Made by a program: the position numbers and the translations under genes
Shown here: positions 9,539 to 17,081 of the stretch, piece after piece
Numbering within the stretch: position 1 is the first letter of the stretch
Layout of the letters: every line of letters begins with the position of its first letter
The notes under the pieces: model-generated
Seen by the model: only the letters and a program-made list of their open reading frames with translations
Told to the model about the DNA's origin: nothing
Databases searched by the model: none
NCBI RefSeq assembly: GCF_001653755.1
Contig: NZ_CP015125.1
Location: 184,001-248,000 of the forward strand
Direction: 5' to 3'
DNA: 64,000 nucleotides
Source of the DNA: Dokdonia donghaensis DSW-1
GTDB taxonomy: Bacteria; Bacteroidota; Bacteroidia; Flavobacteriales; Flavobacteriaceae

Positions 9539-9548
9539 CACACCGCAT

Positions 9549-9583
9549 AAAATCCAATGTACTTAGGTATGTTGGATTTTTTT
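9549..9583 (+). terminator. Terminator after asnS
   Basis: AAATCCAA pairs with TTGGATTT across a 14-base loop, followed by a run of T. Confidence 0.75.
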
Positions 9584-9815
9584 GTGTGAAAGAGATCGCT
9601 TACTCGGGTGAAACATCCTCCCTAGCCCTCCTTAGAAGGAGGGGACTTTAATAACGTTAGGTTCAATTTCGAGTTCAGCTTCAATTTCGAGTTCAGCTTC
9701 AAGTTCAAATTCAACTTTTCTTAATTGATGCGTGCTTACTCTTGCGAGACATCCTCCCTAGCCCTCCTTCGAAGGAGGGGACTTTAGTTGAGATTTAGAA
9801 ACAAATTCGGCTTTG

Positions 9816-9929
9816 GTCATCTCGACGAAAGGAGAGATCTCATTATCTAGCTCAGGGGAGGTTGCTTACTCGTCGTTCTTACTCGGACTTGCTTACTAAT
9901 ATGCGATTTCTCCGTAAGGTCGAAATGAC
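9816..9929. repeat. 114-bp inverted-repeat element, copy 1
   Basis: Begins GTCATCTCGACGAAAGGAGA and ends TTTCTCCGTAAGGTCGAAATGAC-type; the two ends are imperfect inverted repeats, so a transcript could fold into a long hairpin. Confidence 0.88.
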
Positions 9930-10077
9930 GAAGGGTTTCAAGTTCAAGTTCTGGTTCAAGTTCGATTTCAAGTTCAACTTTTCTTAATTAGTGCGTGCTT
10001 ACTCGTGTGAAACATCCTCCCTAGCCCTCCTTCGAAGGAGGGGACTTTAGTTGTGGTTTAGAAAAAAATTCGGCTTT

Positions 10078-10191
10078 GTCATCTCGACGAAAGGAGAGAT
10101 CTCATTATCTAGCTCAGGGGAGGTTGCTTACTCGTCGTTCTTACTCCGACTTGCTTACTCATATGCGATTTCTCCGCAAGGTCGAAATGAC
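10078..10191. repeat. 114-bp inverted-repeat element, copy 2
   Basis: Same length and ends as copy 1; starts 262 bp after it. Differences are a few substitutions in the middle. Confidence 0.88.
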
Positions 10192-10333
10192 GAAGGGTTC
10201 AACTTTGGTTTCAAGTTCAAGCTCAAGTTCGAGTTTTCTTAATTGGTGTGTGCTTACTCTTGTGAAACATCCTCCCTAGCCCTCCTTCGAAGGAGGGGAC
10301 TTTAGTGATGGTTTAGAAACAAATTCGGCTTTT

Positions 10334-10447
10334 GTCATCTCGACGAAAGGAGAGATCTCATTATCTAGCTCAGGGGAGGTTGCCTACTCGTCGTTCTTAC
10401 TCAATCGTGCTTACTCATATGCGATTTCTCCGCAAGGTCGAAATGAC
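10334..10447. repeat. 114-bp inverted-repeat element, copy 3
   Basis: Starts 256 bp after copy 2; the middle carries a few substitutions (CTCAATCGTGC in place of CTCCGACTTGC). Confidence 0.88.
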
Positions 10448-10449
10448 AA

Positions 10450-10556
10450 TGGGTTCAAGTTCAAGTTCAGGTTCAAGTTCAATTTCAAGTTCAGGTTCAG
10501 TTTCAAGTTCAAGTTCAAGTTCAAGTTCGATTTCAGTTTCAAGTTCAAATTCAACT
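10450..10556. repeat. Longest hexamer tract (TTCAAG / TTTCAG)
   Basis: About 105 bp of near-continuous six-base units, mainly TTCAAG with TTCAGG, TTTCAG and TTCGAT variants. The corresponding tracts in the other units are only about 40-60 bp, pointing to slippage or unequal exchange. Confidence 0.88.
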
Positions 10557-10655
10557 TTTCTTAATTGATGCGTGCTTACTCGTGTGAAACATCCTCCCTA
10601 GCCCTCCTTCGAAGGAGGGGACTGTAGTTGAAATTTAGAAAAAAAATCGGCTTTT

Positions 10656-10769
10656 GTCATCTCGACGAAAGGAGAGATCTCATTATCTAGCTCAGGGGAG
10701 GTTGCTTACTCGTCGTTCTTACTCAGACCTGCTTACTCATATGCGATTTCTCCACAAGGTCGAAATGAC
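10656..10769. repeat. 114-bp inverted-repeat element, copy 4
   Basis: Starts 322 bp after copy 3, the difference being the long hexamer tract. It is followed by a last short tract that fades out near 10818. Confidence 0.88.
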
Positions 10770-11015
10770 GATAGGTTCGATTTCAGTTTCAGTTTCAACT
10801 TCAACTTCAAAACCACTTTTCAAAATAAAATTTCTTTTTGATAAGCTTGAAAACGTAGTCATTACAATGATAAGTTGTATTTTGGCGACGAATAATAATC
10901 CAAATTAATTATCTAAAATCAAATTATTAATACGTCTTCTTTCTTTTACCCAGTAAGTGTTTCACTTTAACCCGTGATAAGCCTACAATAAATCCACAAG
11001 GAAAGATAGCGTAAA

Positions 11016-11549
11016 ATGTATCACACTATGGCAGAGATACCTGACAACATTATCCCTGTACAGGAAGCAGATGACTTGTACAAAACCTATGGAGATGATC
11101 GCGCTCCTATAATAGAAAAAGATGTAAACGACCAATATAGAGGTCAAGATCCTCCTTATGAAGCGACAAGATTTGTCACTGCAGATTATGAAAAGCTAAA
11201 AGAGTATATCGCTTTTATAGATCAAGAGTCAAAAGAAGCTGGAGTAACCCCAAAAGGGCTACGCATCTATTTTGGGGCAACAGAGCCTACTAAAGGAAAA
11301 CCTGGTAGAGAGACGGTGTTCTTTAACCCAGTAGCGGCCTTTAAGGGCATAGATGGTGATATTTCTTATGCTATTCACACAGGCTTAGATGGTAGCAAAC
11401 AGGCAATCACGGTAGGTGATGTAATAGATGGAAAAATACCTAAGGCTTCTGACACAGAATTAGTTAATGGAGGTGTGCAAAGTCTCGCTGGTGACGACTG
11501 GGAATATCCACCACCGCCGAGACAAAATGATCCTAACGATTATCATTAA
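11016..11549 (+). CDS. DDY-tailed hypothetical protein, form without signal peptide
   Basis: A 177-residue protein of unknown function, clearly paralogous to the lipoprotein at 12379. Shared segments are VQEADDLYKTYGDDRAPIIE, DYEKLKEYIAFIDQE, GLRIYFG, TVFFNP, NGGVQSLAGDDW and the tail DPNDYH. Unlike its paralog it has no signal peptide, and a TAG at 11007-11009 in the same frame excludes one further upstream. Starts at 11016 (MYHTMAEIP) or 11028 (MAEIP) are both possible. It lies about 200 bp after the repeat array and 18 bases before a seven-helix membrane protein gene, the same pairing seen for the paralog. It may be a cytosolic version or a gene that lost its export signal. Confidence 0.7.
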   Translation: MYHTMAEIPDNIIPVQEADDLYKTYGDDRAPIIEKDVNDQYRGQDPPYEATRFVTADYEKLKEYIAFIDQESKEAGVTPKGLRIYFGATEPTKGKPGRETVFFNPVAAFKGIDGDISYAIHTGLDGSKQAITVGDVIDGKIPKASDTELVNGGVQSLAGDDWEYPPPPRQNDPNDYH

Positions 11550-11567
11550 TTAAACGGTATTACAATA

Positions 11568-12215
11568 ATGAACACGATACGCATATTGATTCATACAATA
11601 GAGCTAGTAGCGGCATTGTGTTCATTATTTACTCTTTGGAAATATAAATCAACACCTCTCAAATATTTTTGTGTGTACCTATGGTACGTAGTATTGCACG
11701 AAGCTGCAGCATATTTCTTACTTAGAGAAGGTATTATAAGATTTCAACTCACTAACCTCTATGGATTCATCACTACATTTTTTGTGTTATGGATGAGTTA
11801 CAAATACATTAAGATTAAAAAATTCAAAAATACAACACTTATACTTTCTGGTATAGCACTATTAATTTTTCTTGCAGAACTAATATTTAAAGGCTTCAAG
11901 GAGGTTCTTTTTGTCTCTAAAACTACTGGCTATCTAATAGCTCTAATAAGTTTATTTCTTTATATAATAGGACTCTTTAAGACAAATAGCTTACACAACC
12001 CCTTTCGGGAATTGTTTACATATTTTTTATTAGGTTTTACCTTGTTTTTAATAGCATCACCCGTAATATTATTAGCAAGAAATATGTATATAAATAATAT
12101 GGAGATGAGTATTAACCTTTCATACATAATGGGGTTCATAGTTTTTTTAATGTATGCTATTTTCTCTTTTGGCTTTATCTTTTCTAAAAAAGCATCTGAG
12201 TTAGAAGAGGACTAG
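11568..12215 (+). CDS. Seven-helix membrane protein, paralog 1
   Basis: A 215-residue integral membrane protein with seven hydrophobic segments, of no family I recognise. It aligns with three other proteins in this locus (12996, 13678, 14605): an acidic residue in helix 1 followed by small residues (IELVAAL), then WKYKSTPLKY, LWYVVLHE at helix 2 with a second acidic residue, a helix 6 region FRELFTYFLLGF...ASPVILLAR, and a final SFGF. The pair with the upstream DDY-tailed gene (18-base gap) recurs at 12379-13643. Seven helices next to a two-component system suggest a sensing or signal-transmission role, but this is inference. Confidence 0.75.
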   Translation: MNTIRILIHTIELVAALCSLFTLWKYKSTPLKYFCVYLWYVVLHEAAAYFLLREGIIRFQLTNLYGFITTFFVLWMSYKYIKIKKFKNTTLILSGIALLIFLAELIFKGFKEVLFVSKTTGYLIALISLFLYIIGLFKTNSLHNPFRELFTYFLLGFTLFLIASPVILLARNMYINNMEMSINLSYIMGFIVFLMYAIFSFGFIFSKKASELEED

Positions 12216-12279
12216 ATTAGTTCTTTTTTATGCTAGTGTAAGCTGTAACAACATTTGCTCTAGCTCCTACTTCCCATAA

Positions 12280-12325
12280 AGGGACATTTACCCCTACCCC
12301 ACTACCTATAAGGGTAGTATACTTG
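12280..12325 (+). promoter_or_regulatory. Putative operator plus -7 box upstream of the DDY lipoprotein gene
   Basis: AGGGACATTTACCCCT (12280-12295) closely matches sequences at 15298 and 17057. It is followed by the inverted repeat CTACCTATAAGGGTAG (12302-12317) and TATACTTG (12318-12325), one base off the -7 consensus. The arrangement, a motif about 22 bases before the -7 box, suits regulator binding. Assignment to the nearby LuxR-type regulator is inference. Confidence 0.45.
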
Positions 12326-12378
12326 TATTTCCCTAGCTTGGTTTAAGTTTTAACACTAACCCAAAACCAATTGTACAA

Positions 12379-12990
12379 ATGAAAACAATTAAATTACTGG
12401 CCTTACTTTTTGTAAGTGCCATCATCCTTGAGGGCTGTAATGAGAAGCCTGCACATCCTGGAGAACCCACTGTAGGTGGCCCAATAGCACCGCCTAAAAC
12501 CATTATAGACGTTCAGGAAGCTGAGGATATGTACCATCGTTATGGCAAAGACATAGCTCCCATTTTAGAAAAAAACAATCCAAATCTTAAAGCGACTAGA
12601 TCGCTTTCTATAGATTATAAAACACTTAAAGATTATATCGCCTTTATCGATCAAGAAGCAGCAGCAGCAAATGATACTAAAATTTCAGGCTTACGTATTT
12701 ATTTTGCCAAATATGAGGACTCAAAAAATGATGGAAGAGCAACTGTTTTTCTCAATCCCATAATGGAAGCTGGCGCAATAGGTGACTTAAGAGACGATGT
12801 CTCTTTTGCAATTAAGACAGAAAATGGAAAGAGCACTGCGGTGCCAGTAGGAAAATTAATAAAAAAACCAACTACTGGATCAAACAGAGCAGACTTAACA
12901 ATGCCTATACAGAATGGAGTACAGAGTCTTGCGGCGAATGATTTTCCGTGGAGTCCACCACCGAATAGTGACCCCGATGATTATCAATAG
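12379..12990 (+). CDS. DDY-tailed lipoprotein
   Basis: A 203-residue protein of unknown function with a lipoprotein signal (MKTIKLLALLFVSAIILEGC, lipidated Cys20), then a Pro-rich linker and a globular part shared with the protein at 11016: VQEAEDMYHRYGKDIAPILE, DYKTLKDYIAFIDQE, SGLRIYFAKY, TVFLNP, NGVQSLAANDF and the terminal DPDDYQ. The shared core of about 150 residues includes no catalytic signature I know. It is followed after five bases by a seven-helix membrane protein gene, so the products may meet at the inner or outer membrane. A motif shared with the histidine kinase promoter lies about 85 bases upstream. Confidence 0.78.
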   Translation: MKTIKLLALLFVSAIILEGCNEKPAHPGEPTVGGPIAPPKTIIDVQEAEDMYHRYGKDIAPILEKNNPNLKATRSLSIDYKTLKDYIAFIDQEAAAANDTKISGLRIYFAKYEDSKNDGRATVFLNPIMEAGAIGDLRDDVSFAIKTENGKSTAVPVGKLIKKPTTGSNRADLTMPIQNGVQSLAANDFPWSPPPNSDPDDYQ

Positions 12991-12995
12991 GATAA

Positions 12996-13643
12996 ATGAA
13001 CGAAGAGTTTAAAATAGCAGGTATAATATCTGAATTTACAGCAGCAATTTTTGCTTCTATCTATTACTATAAATATCGTAATTCTAGACTTAAATTGCTG
13101 CTGTTTATTTTATGGTACATTCCCCTCAACGAGATGTTAGCTCAGTATCTTTTTGCAAGGACAGCAACTGGATACTTGTTAAAGAATCTCTATCGGATAA
13201 TAATTCCCGCAAGTCTAATATTTCTAATTGGAACTCAAATCACACAAAGTTTAAGAAAAAAAATTGTTTCTATTTTTTTCTTCTTATGTGTCATTATATT
13301 CATAGTGAGTATTTATTTTGTAAACCCTCTTAAAGAATTTTCTAGTACTAATTTTACAATTTTCACTTTTATAGTGTTAGTATCTCTATTAATCTACTTT
13401 ATTGATCTATTAAAGTCGGATAGGGTCTTAAAAATGTCAAGAGATCTTTTTCTATGGGTCGCTCTGGGGTTTTTAATTTTCTTTATTGCCTACCCTGTAA
13501 TTTTATTGGCAAGAGAGTTTGTAAGTGACGGAAATAAAATACATAGGTCGTTAAATTATATTCAATTTACAGTGGCCATATTATCATATCTTACGATTGC
13601 CTTTGGATTCTATTATGGAAATAAGGTAGAAATCAACAAATAA
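12996..13643 (+). CDS. Seven-helix membrane protein, paralog 2
   Basis: A 215-residue membrane protein aligned with paralog 1: SEFTAAIFASIYYYKY in helix 1, then LKLLLFILWYIPLNE in helix 2, a late SRDLFLWVALGFLIFFIAYP and LLAREF, and FGFYYG near the end. An AGGATAAATG ribosome-site/start combination follows the preceding lipoprotein stop directly, so the two are translationally close. Many Ile/Phe/Tyr codons are A+T rich, as in the rest of the locus and unlike the housekeeping genes on either side. Function is unknown. Confidence 0.75.
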   Translation: MNEEFKIAGIISEFTAAIFASIYYYKYRNSRLKLLLFILWYIPLNEMLAQYLFARTATGYLLKNLYRIIIPASLIFLIGTQITQSLRKKIVSIFFFLCVIIFIVSIYFVNPLKEFSSTNFTIFTFIVLVSLLIYFIDLLKSDRVLKMSRDLFLWVALGFLIFFIAYPVILLAREFVSDGNKIHRSLNYIQFTVAILSYLTIAFGFYYGNKVEINK

Positions 13644-13677
13644 ATATTAACATTTAGAACAAAACATTGTACACCCT

Positions 13678-14334
13678 GTGGATTACCTAATATACATAGT
13701 GCTATTATTTGAGTTTGCTGCCGCAATCTCTGCCACTGTATATTATAAAAAGTACAAGTCAACCCCATTAAAATGGATGCTACCGCTTTTATGGTATATC
13801 GCCATTAATGAGTTTACTTGTCACATACTACTAGCGCCCTATAGGTTTGAGATACTTTATAACTTTTATGAGGTTATCGTTTGTTTAGGCTTATTAATAA
13901 TCACAAGATTGCATTTATCACATCACACACGCATCGCTATAGCAAATGTATTAATCATAATAAGCGCTATCGCATTTACTATTACTGCGATTACTCAAGA
14001 CCCTTTTAAAGACTGGCCTGTGTTCTCATTTACGTTATCTACTATTTTAATCATTATAGCACTCACGCTATACCTAGTGGAGCAATTAAAAAGTAATAAA
14101 ATTGCAGCATACACCAGAGATATCTTTTTGTGGGTATGTATTGGTTTTTTAATATTCCACATTTCATATCCCGTCATTATGTTTTCGCGATACTTCCTTG
14201 TTATGGATAGTGTTTTCATATATGAGGCAATTTTTCTTATTCAATTTATTGCAGTAATTGCGTGTTATGGCACGATTGCATTTGGTTTTTATAGAGGAGT
14301 ACATTCAGCAACATTAATAAAGCGCACTTTATGA
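13678..14334 (+). CDS. Seven-helix membrane protein, paralog 3
   Basis: A 218-residue membrane protein read from GTG at 13678, which places FEFAAAISATVYYKKYKSTP at the same position as in its paralogs. LWYIAINE (helix 2), TRDIFLWVCIGFLIFHISYP (helix 6) and AFGFYRG are conserved. No later ATG would retain helix 1, which supports the GTG start, though no strong ribosome site is visible. The stop overlaps the ATG of the 43-residue ORF at 14331 (ATGA), so the genes are translationally coupled. Confidence 0.72.
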   Translation: MDYLIYIVLLFEFAAAISATVYYKKYKSTPLKWMLPLLWYIAINEFTCHILLAPYRFEILYNFYEVIVCLGLLIITRLHLSHHTRIAIANVLIIISAIAFTITAITQDPFKDWPVFSFTLSTILIIIALTLYLVEQLKSNKIAAYTRDIFLWVCIGFLIFHISYPVIMFSRYFLVMDSVFIYEAIFLIQFIAVIACYGTIAFGFYRGVHSATLIKRTL

Positions 14335-14462
14335 TTAAGGAAGAAGTTCTTGTCATATGGCTGGTCTGCGTGACCATTTTGTTTCTACTATTTTTAGTAG
14401 CGACTTTGTTTTGTGCGATTGCGCTGTATTATCGTTTTGATAACAAGCCGCGTGTACGGTAA
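14331..14462 (+). CDS. Small single-helix membrane peptide, possibly a histidine kinase N-terminal remnant
   Basis: A 43-residue frame starting on the ATGA that ends the preceding gene. One strongly hydrophobic helix (about residues 7-34) is followed by a short basic tail, FDNKPRVR. The layout, a few charged residues, one Leu/Val-rich helix and then a basic exit, looks like the first 40 residues of the histidine kinase at 15377 (IVLVAITILLLLLVVVVVLF, then MKRK). It may be a real small membrane protein or the remnant of a second kinase whose body was lost. The coupled start favours translation; no known family is recognised. Confidence 0.45.
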   Translation: MIKEEVLVIWLVCVTILFLLFLVATLFCAIALYYRFDNKPRVR

Positions 14463-14500
14463 ATGGAGTTTCTCTCATTTTTTTAAAATTTGGTTTTGAG

Positions 14501-14520
14501 TACGCTTTCGCGAAAGCGTA
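14501..14520. repeat. Iterated palindrome, full 20-bp copy
   Basis: TACGCTTTCGCGAAAGCGTA between the 43-residue ORF and paralog 4. Confidence 0.95.
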
Positions 14521-14604
14521 ACACAACTCTCCAGCGTAAAAAATCTTACAAAATGAAAATTTCTAATTTACTACCTTTCAATCTCATCAAATAAACCTCA
14601 CTCC

Positions 14605-15252
14605 TTGAGCACCCTAATGTACATATCTGAAATTATAGCGGCACTTGTGGCAACTATTTTCTTCTACAAGTACAAACACCTGCCTATAAAAACGATACTG
14701 TACATACTCTGGATAGCCGTTATCACCGAAGGTATGGCTAGAGTATACTCACATTACTACCACAATAATCACTGGGTATATAATCTGTATGCCTTCTTGT
14801 TTTACACCCTATTTTATAAAATGATTTATGATCATATAAAAAATAAAACCAGAAAACGACTCGTACTAGGTATTGCTATTATAATGATGATCGCAGTAAT
14901 TATAAGAGGTTTTGCTGTGCCTGTAATTACATTTTATATGAGTAAAACGTATAGTATCGCAATGGTGGTAATGGTGTTTTTACTTATGATTTATGCCGTA
15001 GAGCGCCTTAAGAGTGATGACAGTTTGCGGGTAAAAAATGAGCTAGCGCTTTTTGTTTTTACAGCTTATCTGGTTTTTGGTATTTCCTTTATTCCTCTGG
15101 CTCCTTTTTTGACAGGGCAGATGGACTTTAACTACTCCAGAGCTATGCTAGATATCTTGCAGGGCGTACAGACTGCGGCCTTACTGTTTGCAAATGCCTT
15201 ACTTGTTTTTGGCTTTATATGGACAAAACCAAGAGGAAGAGAGGTCTTATAA
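14605..15252 (+). CDS. Seven-helix membrane protein, paralog 4
   Basis: The most diverged of the four paralogs, 215 residues from TTG at 14605, or 211 from ATG at 14617. It keeps SEIIAALVATIFFYKYKHLP in helix 1, LYILWIAVITE in helix 2 and LLVFGF at the end, but has lost the RD(L/I)FLW and YPVI segments of helix 6 (here ELALFVFTAYLVFGISFIPL). It has its own upstream gap of about 140 bp containing a palindrome copy, and the histidine kinase gene follows after 124 bp. A sensory partner role is suggested only by location. Confidence 0.72.
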   Translation: MSTLMYISEIIAALVATIFFYKYKHLPIKTILYILWIAVITEGMARVYSHYYHNNHWVYNLYAFLFYTLFYKMIYDHIKNKTRKRLVLGIAIIMMIAVIIRGFAVPVITFYMSKTYSIAMVVMVFLLMIYAVERLKSDDSLRVKNELALFVFTAYLVFGISFIPLAPFLTGQMDFNYSRAMLDILQGVQTAALLFANALLVFGFIWTKPRGREVL

Positions 15253-15297
15253 GAGAGCTTTCTAGATGCAAATTTTAAAGCTCATACTGTAAACTAA

Positions 15298-15342
15298 AGG
15301 GCAAATGCCCTATGGTGAATGCGTACCAAAATAAGTATCTTG
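15298..15342 (+). promoter_or_regulatory. Putative operator and -7 region of the histidine kinase gene
   Basis: AGGGCAAATGCCCT (15298-15311) is an inverted repeat (AGGGCA..TGCCCT). TATCTTG (15336-15342) lies 24 bases further on and resembles a -7 box. The same pair of signals occurs upstream of the lipoprotein gene at 12379. Confidence 0.45.
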
Positions 15343-15376
15343 AACTCTTAATTTAATCACACCCCAATAGCAATCT

Positions 15377-16162
15377 ATGTTTCTGATTCAAGATCAAGAT
15401 AGCGGCACTCTTTTTATAGTGCTTGTTGCCATCACCATTTTACTACTACTGCTGGTTGTTGTTGTAGTGCTATTTTCTGTTTTTATGAAGCGTAAAAACA
15501 GCTTACTGTTAGAACAAGAAGAGGCAAAACAACGTTTTGAAAGAGAAATTACAGAAACGCAGATAGAGATACGTGAGGAAACGCTACGTAACATAAGCTG
15601 GGAGCTACACGATAATATAGGTCAGCTACTTACACTTGCAAAAATACAAACTCAAAACTCTGGTGGTAGCCAGCAAGATCTAGACGAGGCAGTAGCAACC
15701 ATAGGTAAGGGTCTTACTGAGATACGAGCGCTATCAAAACTCATAAACCCAGAGGCGCTTAAAAATATGTCTTTACCAGAGGCACTTAACCTAGAGCTAG
15801 AACGCTTTGAGAGAATGGCTTATCTAAAACCATCGCTCAAAATATCTGGCAGCCCAATAGAAATAGATAAAAAGATTGAGACCATTATCTTTAGAATATT
15901 GCAAGAGTTTTTTACAAACACCATAAAGCACTCTAAAGCTACGCACCTAGATGTACACCTCAACTATAGAGGTGACACCGTACTCATTACCGTAAAAGAT
16001 AACGGAGTAGGTTTTGATTATGAAAAAGCCAGAGCAAAAAATGGTATAGGCCTTACTAATATAGAAACACGCGCAAAGCTTATAGGCGCTACCATAAAAT
16101 ATATGTCACAAGTTAATGAGGGTACAACGCTATCACTTAACTATAAAACACAATCATTATGA
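15377..16162 (+). CDS. Sensor histidine kinase, LuxR-partner type (HisKA_3)
   Basis: A 261-residue membrane-bound kinase. A single N-terminal helix (about residues 11-36) is followed by a charged coiled-coil stretch (to about 70) and the dimerisation and phosphotransfer helix NISWELHDNIGQLLTLAKIQ, with His78 the predicted phosphorylation site. The ATPase domain shows NTIKHSKATH (N box), VKDNGVGFD (G1) and NGIGLTNIETRAKLIG (G2). There is almost no periplasmic part, so the signal probably comes through the membrane or from another protein; the adjacent seven-helix proteins are candidates. It overlaps the response regulator gene by 4 bp. Confidence 0.9.
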   Translation: MFLIQDQDSGTLFIVLVAITILLLLLVVVVVLFSVFMKRKNSLLLEQEEAKQRFEREITETQIEIREETLRNISWELHDNIGQLLTLAKIQTQNSGGSQQDLDEAVATIGKGLTEIRALSKLINPEALKNMSLPEALNLELERFERMAYLKPSLKISGSPIEIDKKIETIIFRILQEFFTNTIKHSKATHLDVHLNYRGDTVLITVKDNGVGFDYEKARAKNGIGLTNIETRAKLIGATIKYMSQVNEGTTLSLNYKTQSL

Positions 16163-16788
16163 AAACAATAGTTATTGTAGATGATCATACATTACTTAGC
16201 CAGGCCATAAGCGGCTTAGTAAATTCATTTGAAAATTTCAAAGTGCTTTATACCTGTAAAAATGGGCAAGAACTTCTAGACAACCTTAAGTTTGAAAACA
16301 AGCGTCCAGACATAGTCCTTATGGATGTAAATATGCCTATTATGGACGGTATTGAGGCTACTACAAATCTCAAAGAACTCTATCCAGACATACTAGTGCT
16401 TGCGCTCTCTGTAGAGGAGGATGATCATACTATTTTGAAAATGATACGCGCAGGTGCAAAAGGATACCTCCTTAAAGACACCGAAAAAAAGGTGCTAGAA
16501 AACGCTCTTAATGAGCTTATCATAAATGGGTATTACCATACTAATACCGTGAGCCAGCTTCTTGTAAAAAGCCTAGATGGAGATAATAGAGATGAACTTA
16601 GGGATAGAGAAATAGAGTTTATAAAACACGCCTGCACAGAAATGACTTATAATGAGATTGCTTCTGTAATGTTTTTAAGCCCTAAGACGGTACAGGGATA
16701 TAGAGATAGTGTATTCTCAAAACTAAATTTAAAAAACAGAACAGGTCTTGTTATTTATGCACTTAAAAATGGCTTGTTTAAACCTTAA
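16159..16788 (+). CDS. LuxR/NarL-family response regulator
   Basis: A 209-residue DNA-binding regulator: receiver domain with VDDH near the N-terminus, phospho-acceptor Asp56 in DIVLMDVNMPIMDG, and Lys in AKGYLLKDT; the C-terminal helix-turn-helix is RDREIEFIKHACTEMTYNEI followed by SPKTVQGYRDSVFSKL and NRTGLVIYALKNG. This is the typical partner of HisKA_3 kinases, and its start overlaps the kinase stop (ATGA). Its targets are not known; the AGGG...CCCT-type motif upstream of the kinase and of the gene at 12379 is a candidate site. A terminator follows. Confidence 0.92.
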   Translation: MKTIVIVDDHTLLSQAISGLVNSFENFKVLYTCKNGQELLDNLKFENKRPDIVLMDVNMPIMDGIEATTNLKELYPDILVLALSVEEDDHTILKMIRAGAKGYLLKDTEKKVLENALNELIINGYYHTNTVSQLLVKSLDGDNRDELRDREIEFIKHACTEMTYNEIASVMFLSPKTVQGYRDSVFSKLNLKNRTGLVIYALKNGLFKP

Positions 16789-16810
16789 CTACACATATTA
16801 TATGGCCTAC

Positions 16811-16853
16811 CAAACCTCCATAAATATATGATTTGTGGAGGTTTGTTTTTTTT
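16811..16853 (+). terminator. Terminator after the response regulator
   Basis: CAAACCTCCA pairs with TGGAGGTTTG around an AT-rich loop, followed by eight T. Confidence 0.88.
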
Positions 16854-16904
16854 GTGGATGTGTAAACACACCCATCTTTTATATACTTTGCATAGACACA
16901 AAAT

Positions 16905-16938
16905 AATAAAAAGGGAGGCTTTCCCCCAAAAGCCTCCC
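16905..16938 (-). terminator. Minus-strand hairpin terminator
   Basis: GGGAGGCTTT and AAAGCCTCCC form a perfect 10-bp stem; the T-run is on the minus strand side, so it would end transcripts of the DUF1801 gene about 145 bases after its stop. The region 16789-17081 otherwise holds only the terminators and one motif copy. Confidence 0.65.
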
Positions 16939-17056
16939 GCTTGCTATCAAATACTAAATTCTATTGCTAGAACTACGATTCATTTGGATGGCAAGTTGTT
17001 AGGTATAAAATTAGATGATATTTACCCATTTTACAATTATATATAACGTTATTATT

Positions 17057-17071
17057 AGGGGTAAATGCCCT
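17057..17071. other. Third copy of the AGGG-AAATG-CCCT motif
   Basis: AGGGGTAAATGCCCT is nearly the reverse complement of the motif at 12280 and close to that at 15298. Here it lies just beyond the stop of a minus-strand gene, not in an obvious promoter. Confidence 0.4.
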
Positions 17072-17081
17072 ATTTATAAAA

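Larger units (their letters stand above)
9594..10818. repeat. Composite tandem repeat array
   Basis: About 1.2 kb without a credible gene. It is built from a unit of roughly 260-320 bp in this order: a 37-bp element beginning CATCCTCCCTAGCCCTCC and containing the palindrome CCTCCTTCGAAGGAGG (copies at 9614, 9750, 10013, 10268 and 10590; the first has one altered base), a short spacer, a 114-bp inverted-repeat element, a TTCAAG/TTTCAG hexamer tract, then TTTTCTTAATTGATGCGTGC and similar. The first unit lacks the 114-bp element, so there are five 37-bp elements and five hexamer tracts but four long elements. Open frames through it read poly-Ser/Lys-Arg peptides and change with tract length, so I do not treat them as genes. 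Confidence 0.92.

Noticed and set aside
9594..10818. CRISPR array
   Set aside because: Spacing of about 260-320 bp with conserved rather than unique intervening sequence, and no cas genes nearby.
10051..10908. Several open frames with Ser/Arg-rich translations in the repeat array
   Set aside because: They are copies of the 114-bp element and hexamer tracts read in frame, without ribosome sites, and change with tract length.
16828..17046. 72-residue plus-strand frame after the response regulator
   Set aside because: It starts inside the terminator hairpin, crosses a second hairpin and shows no family or composition of a real protein.
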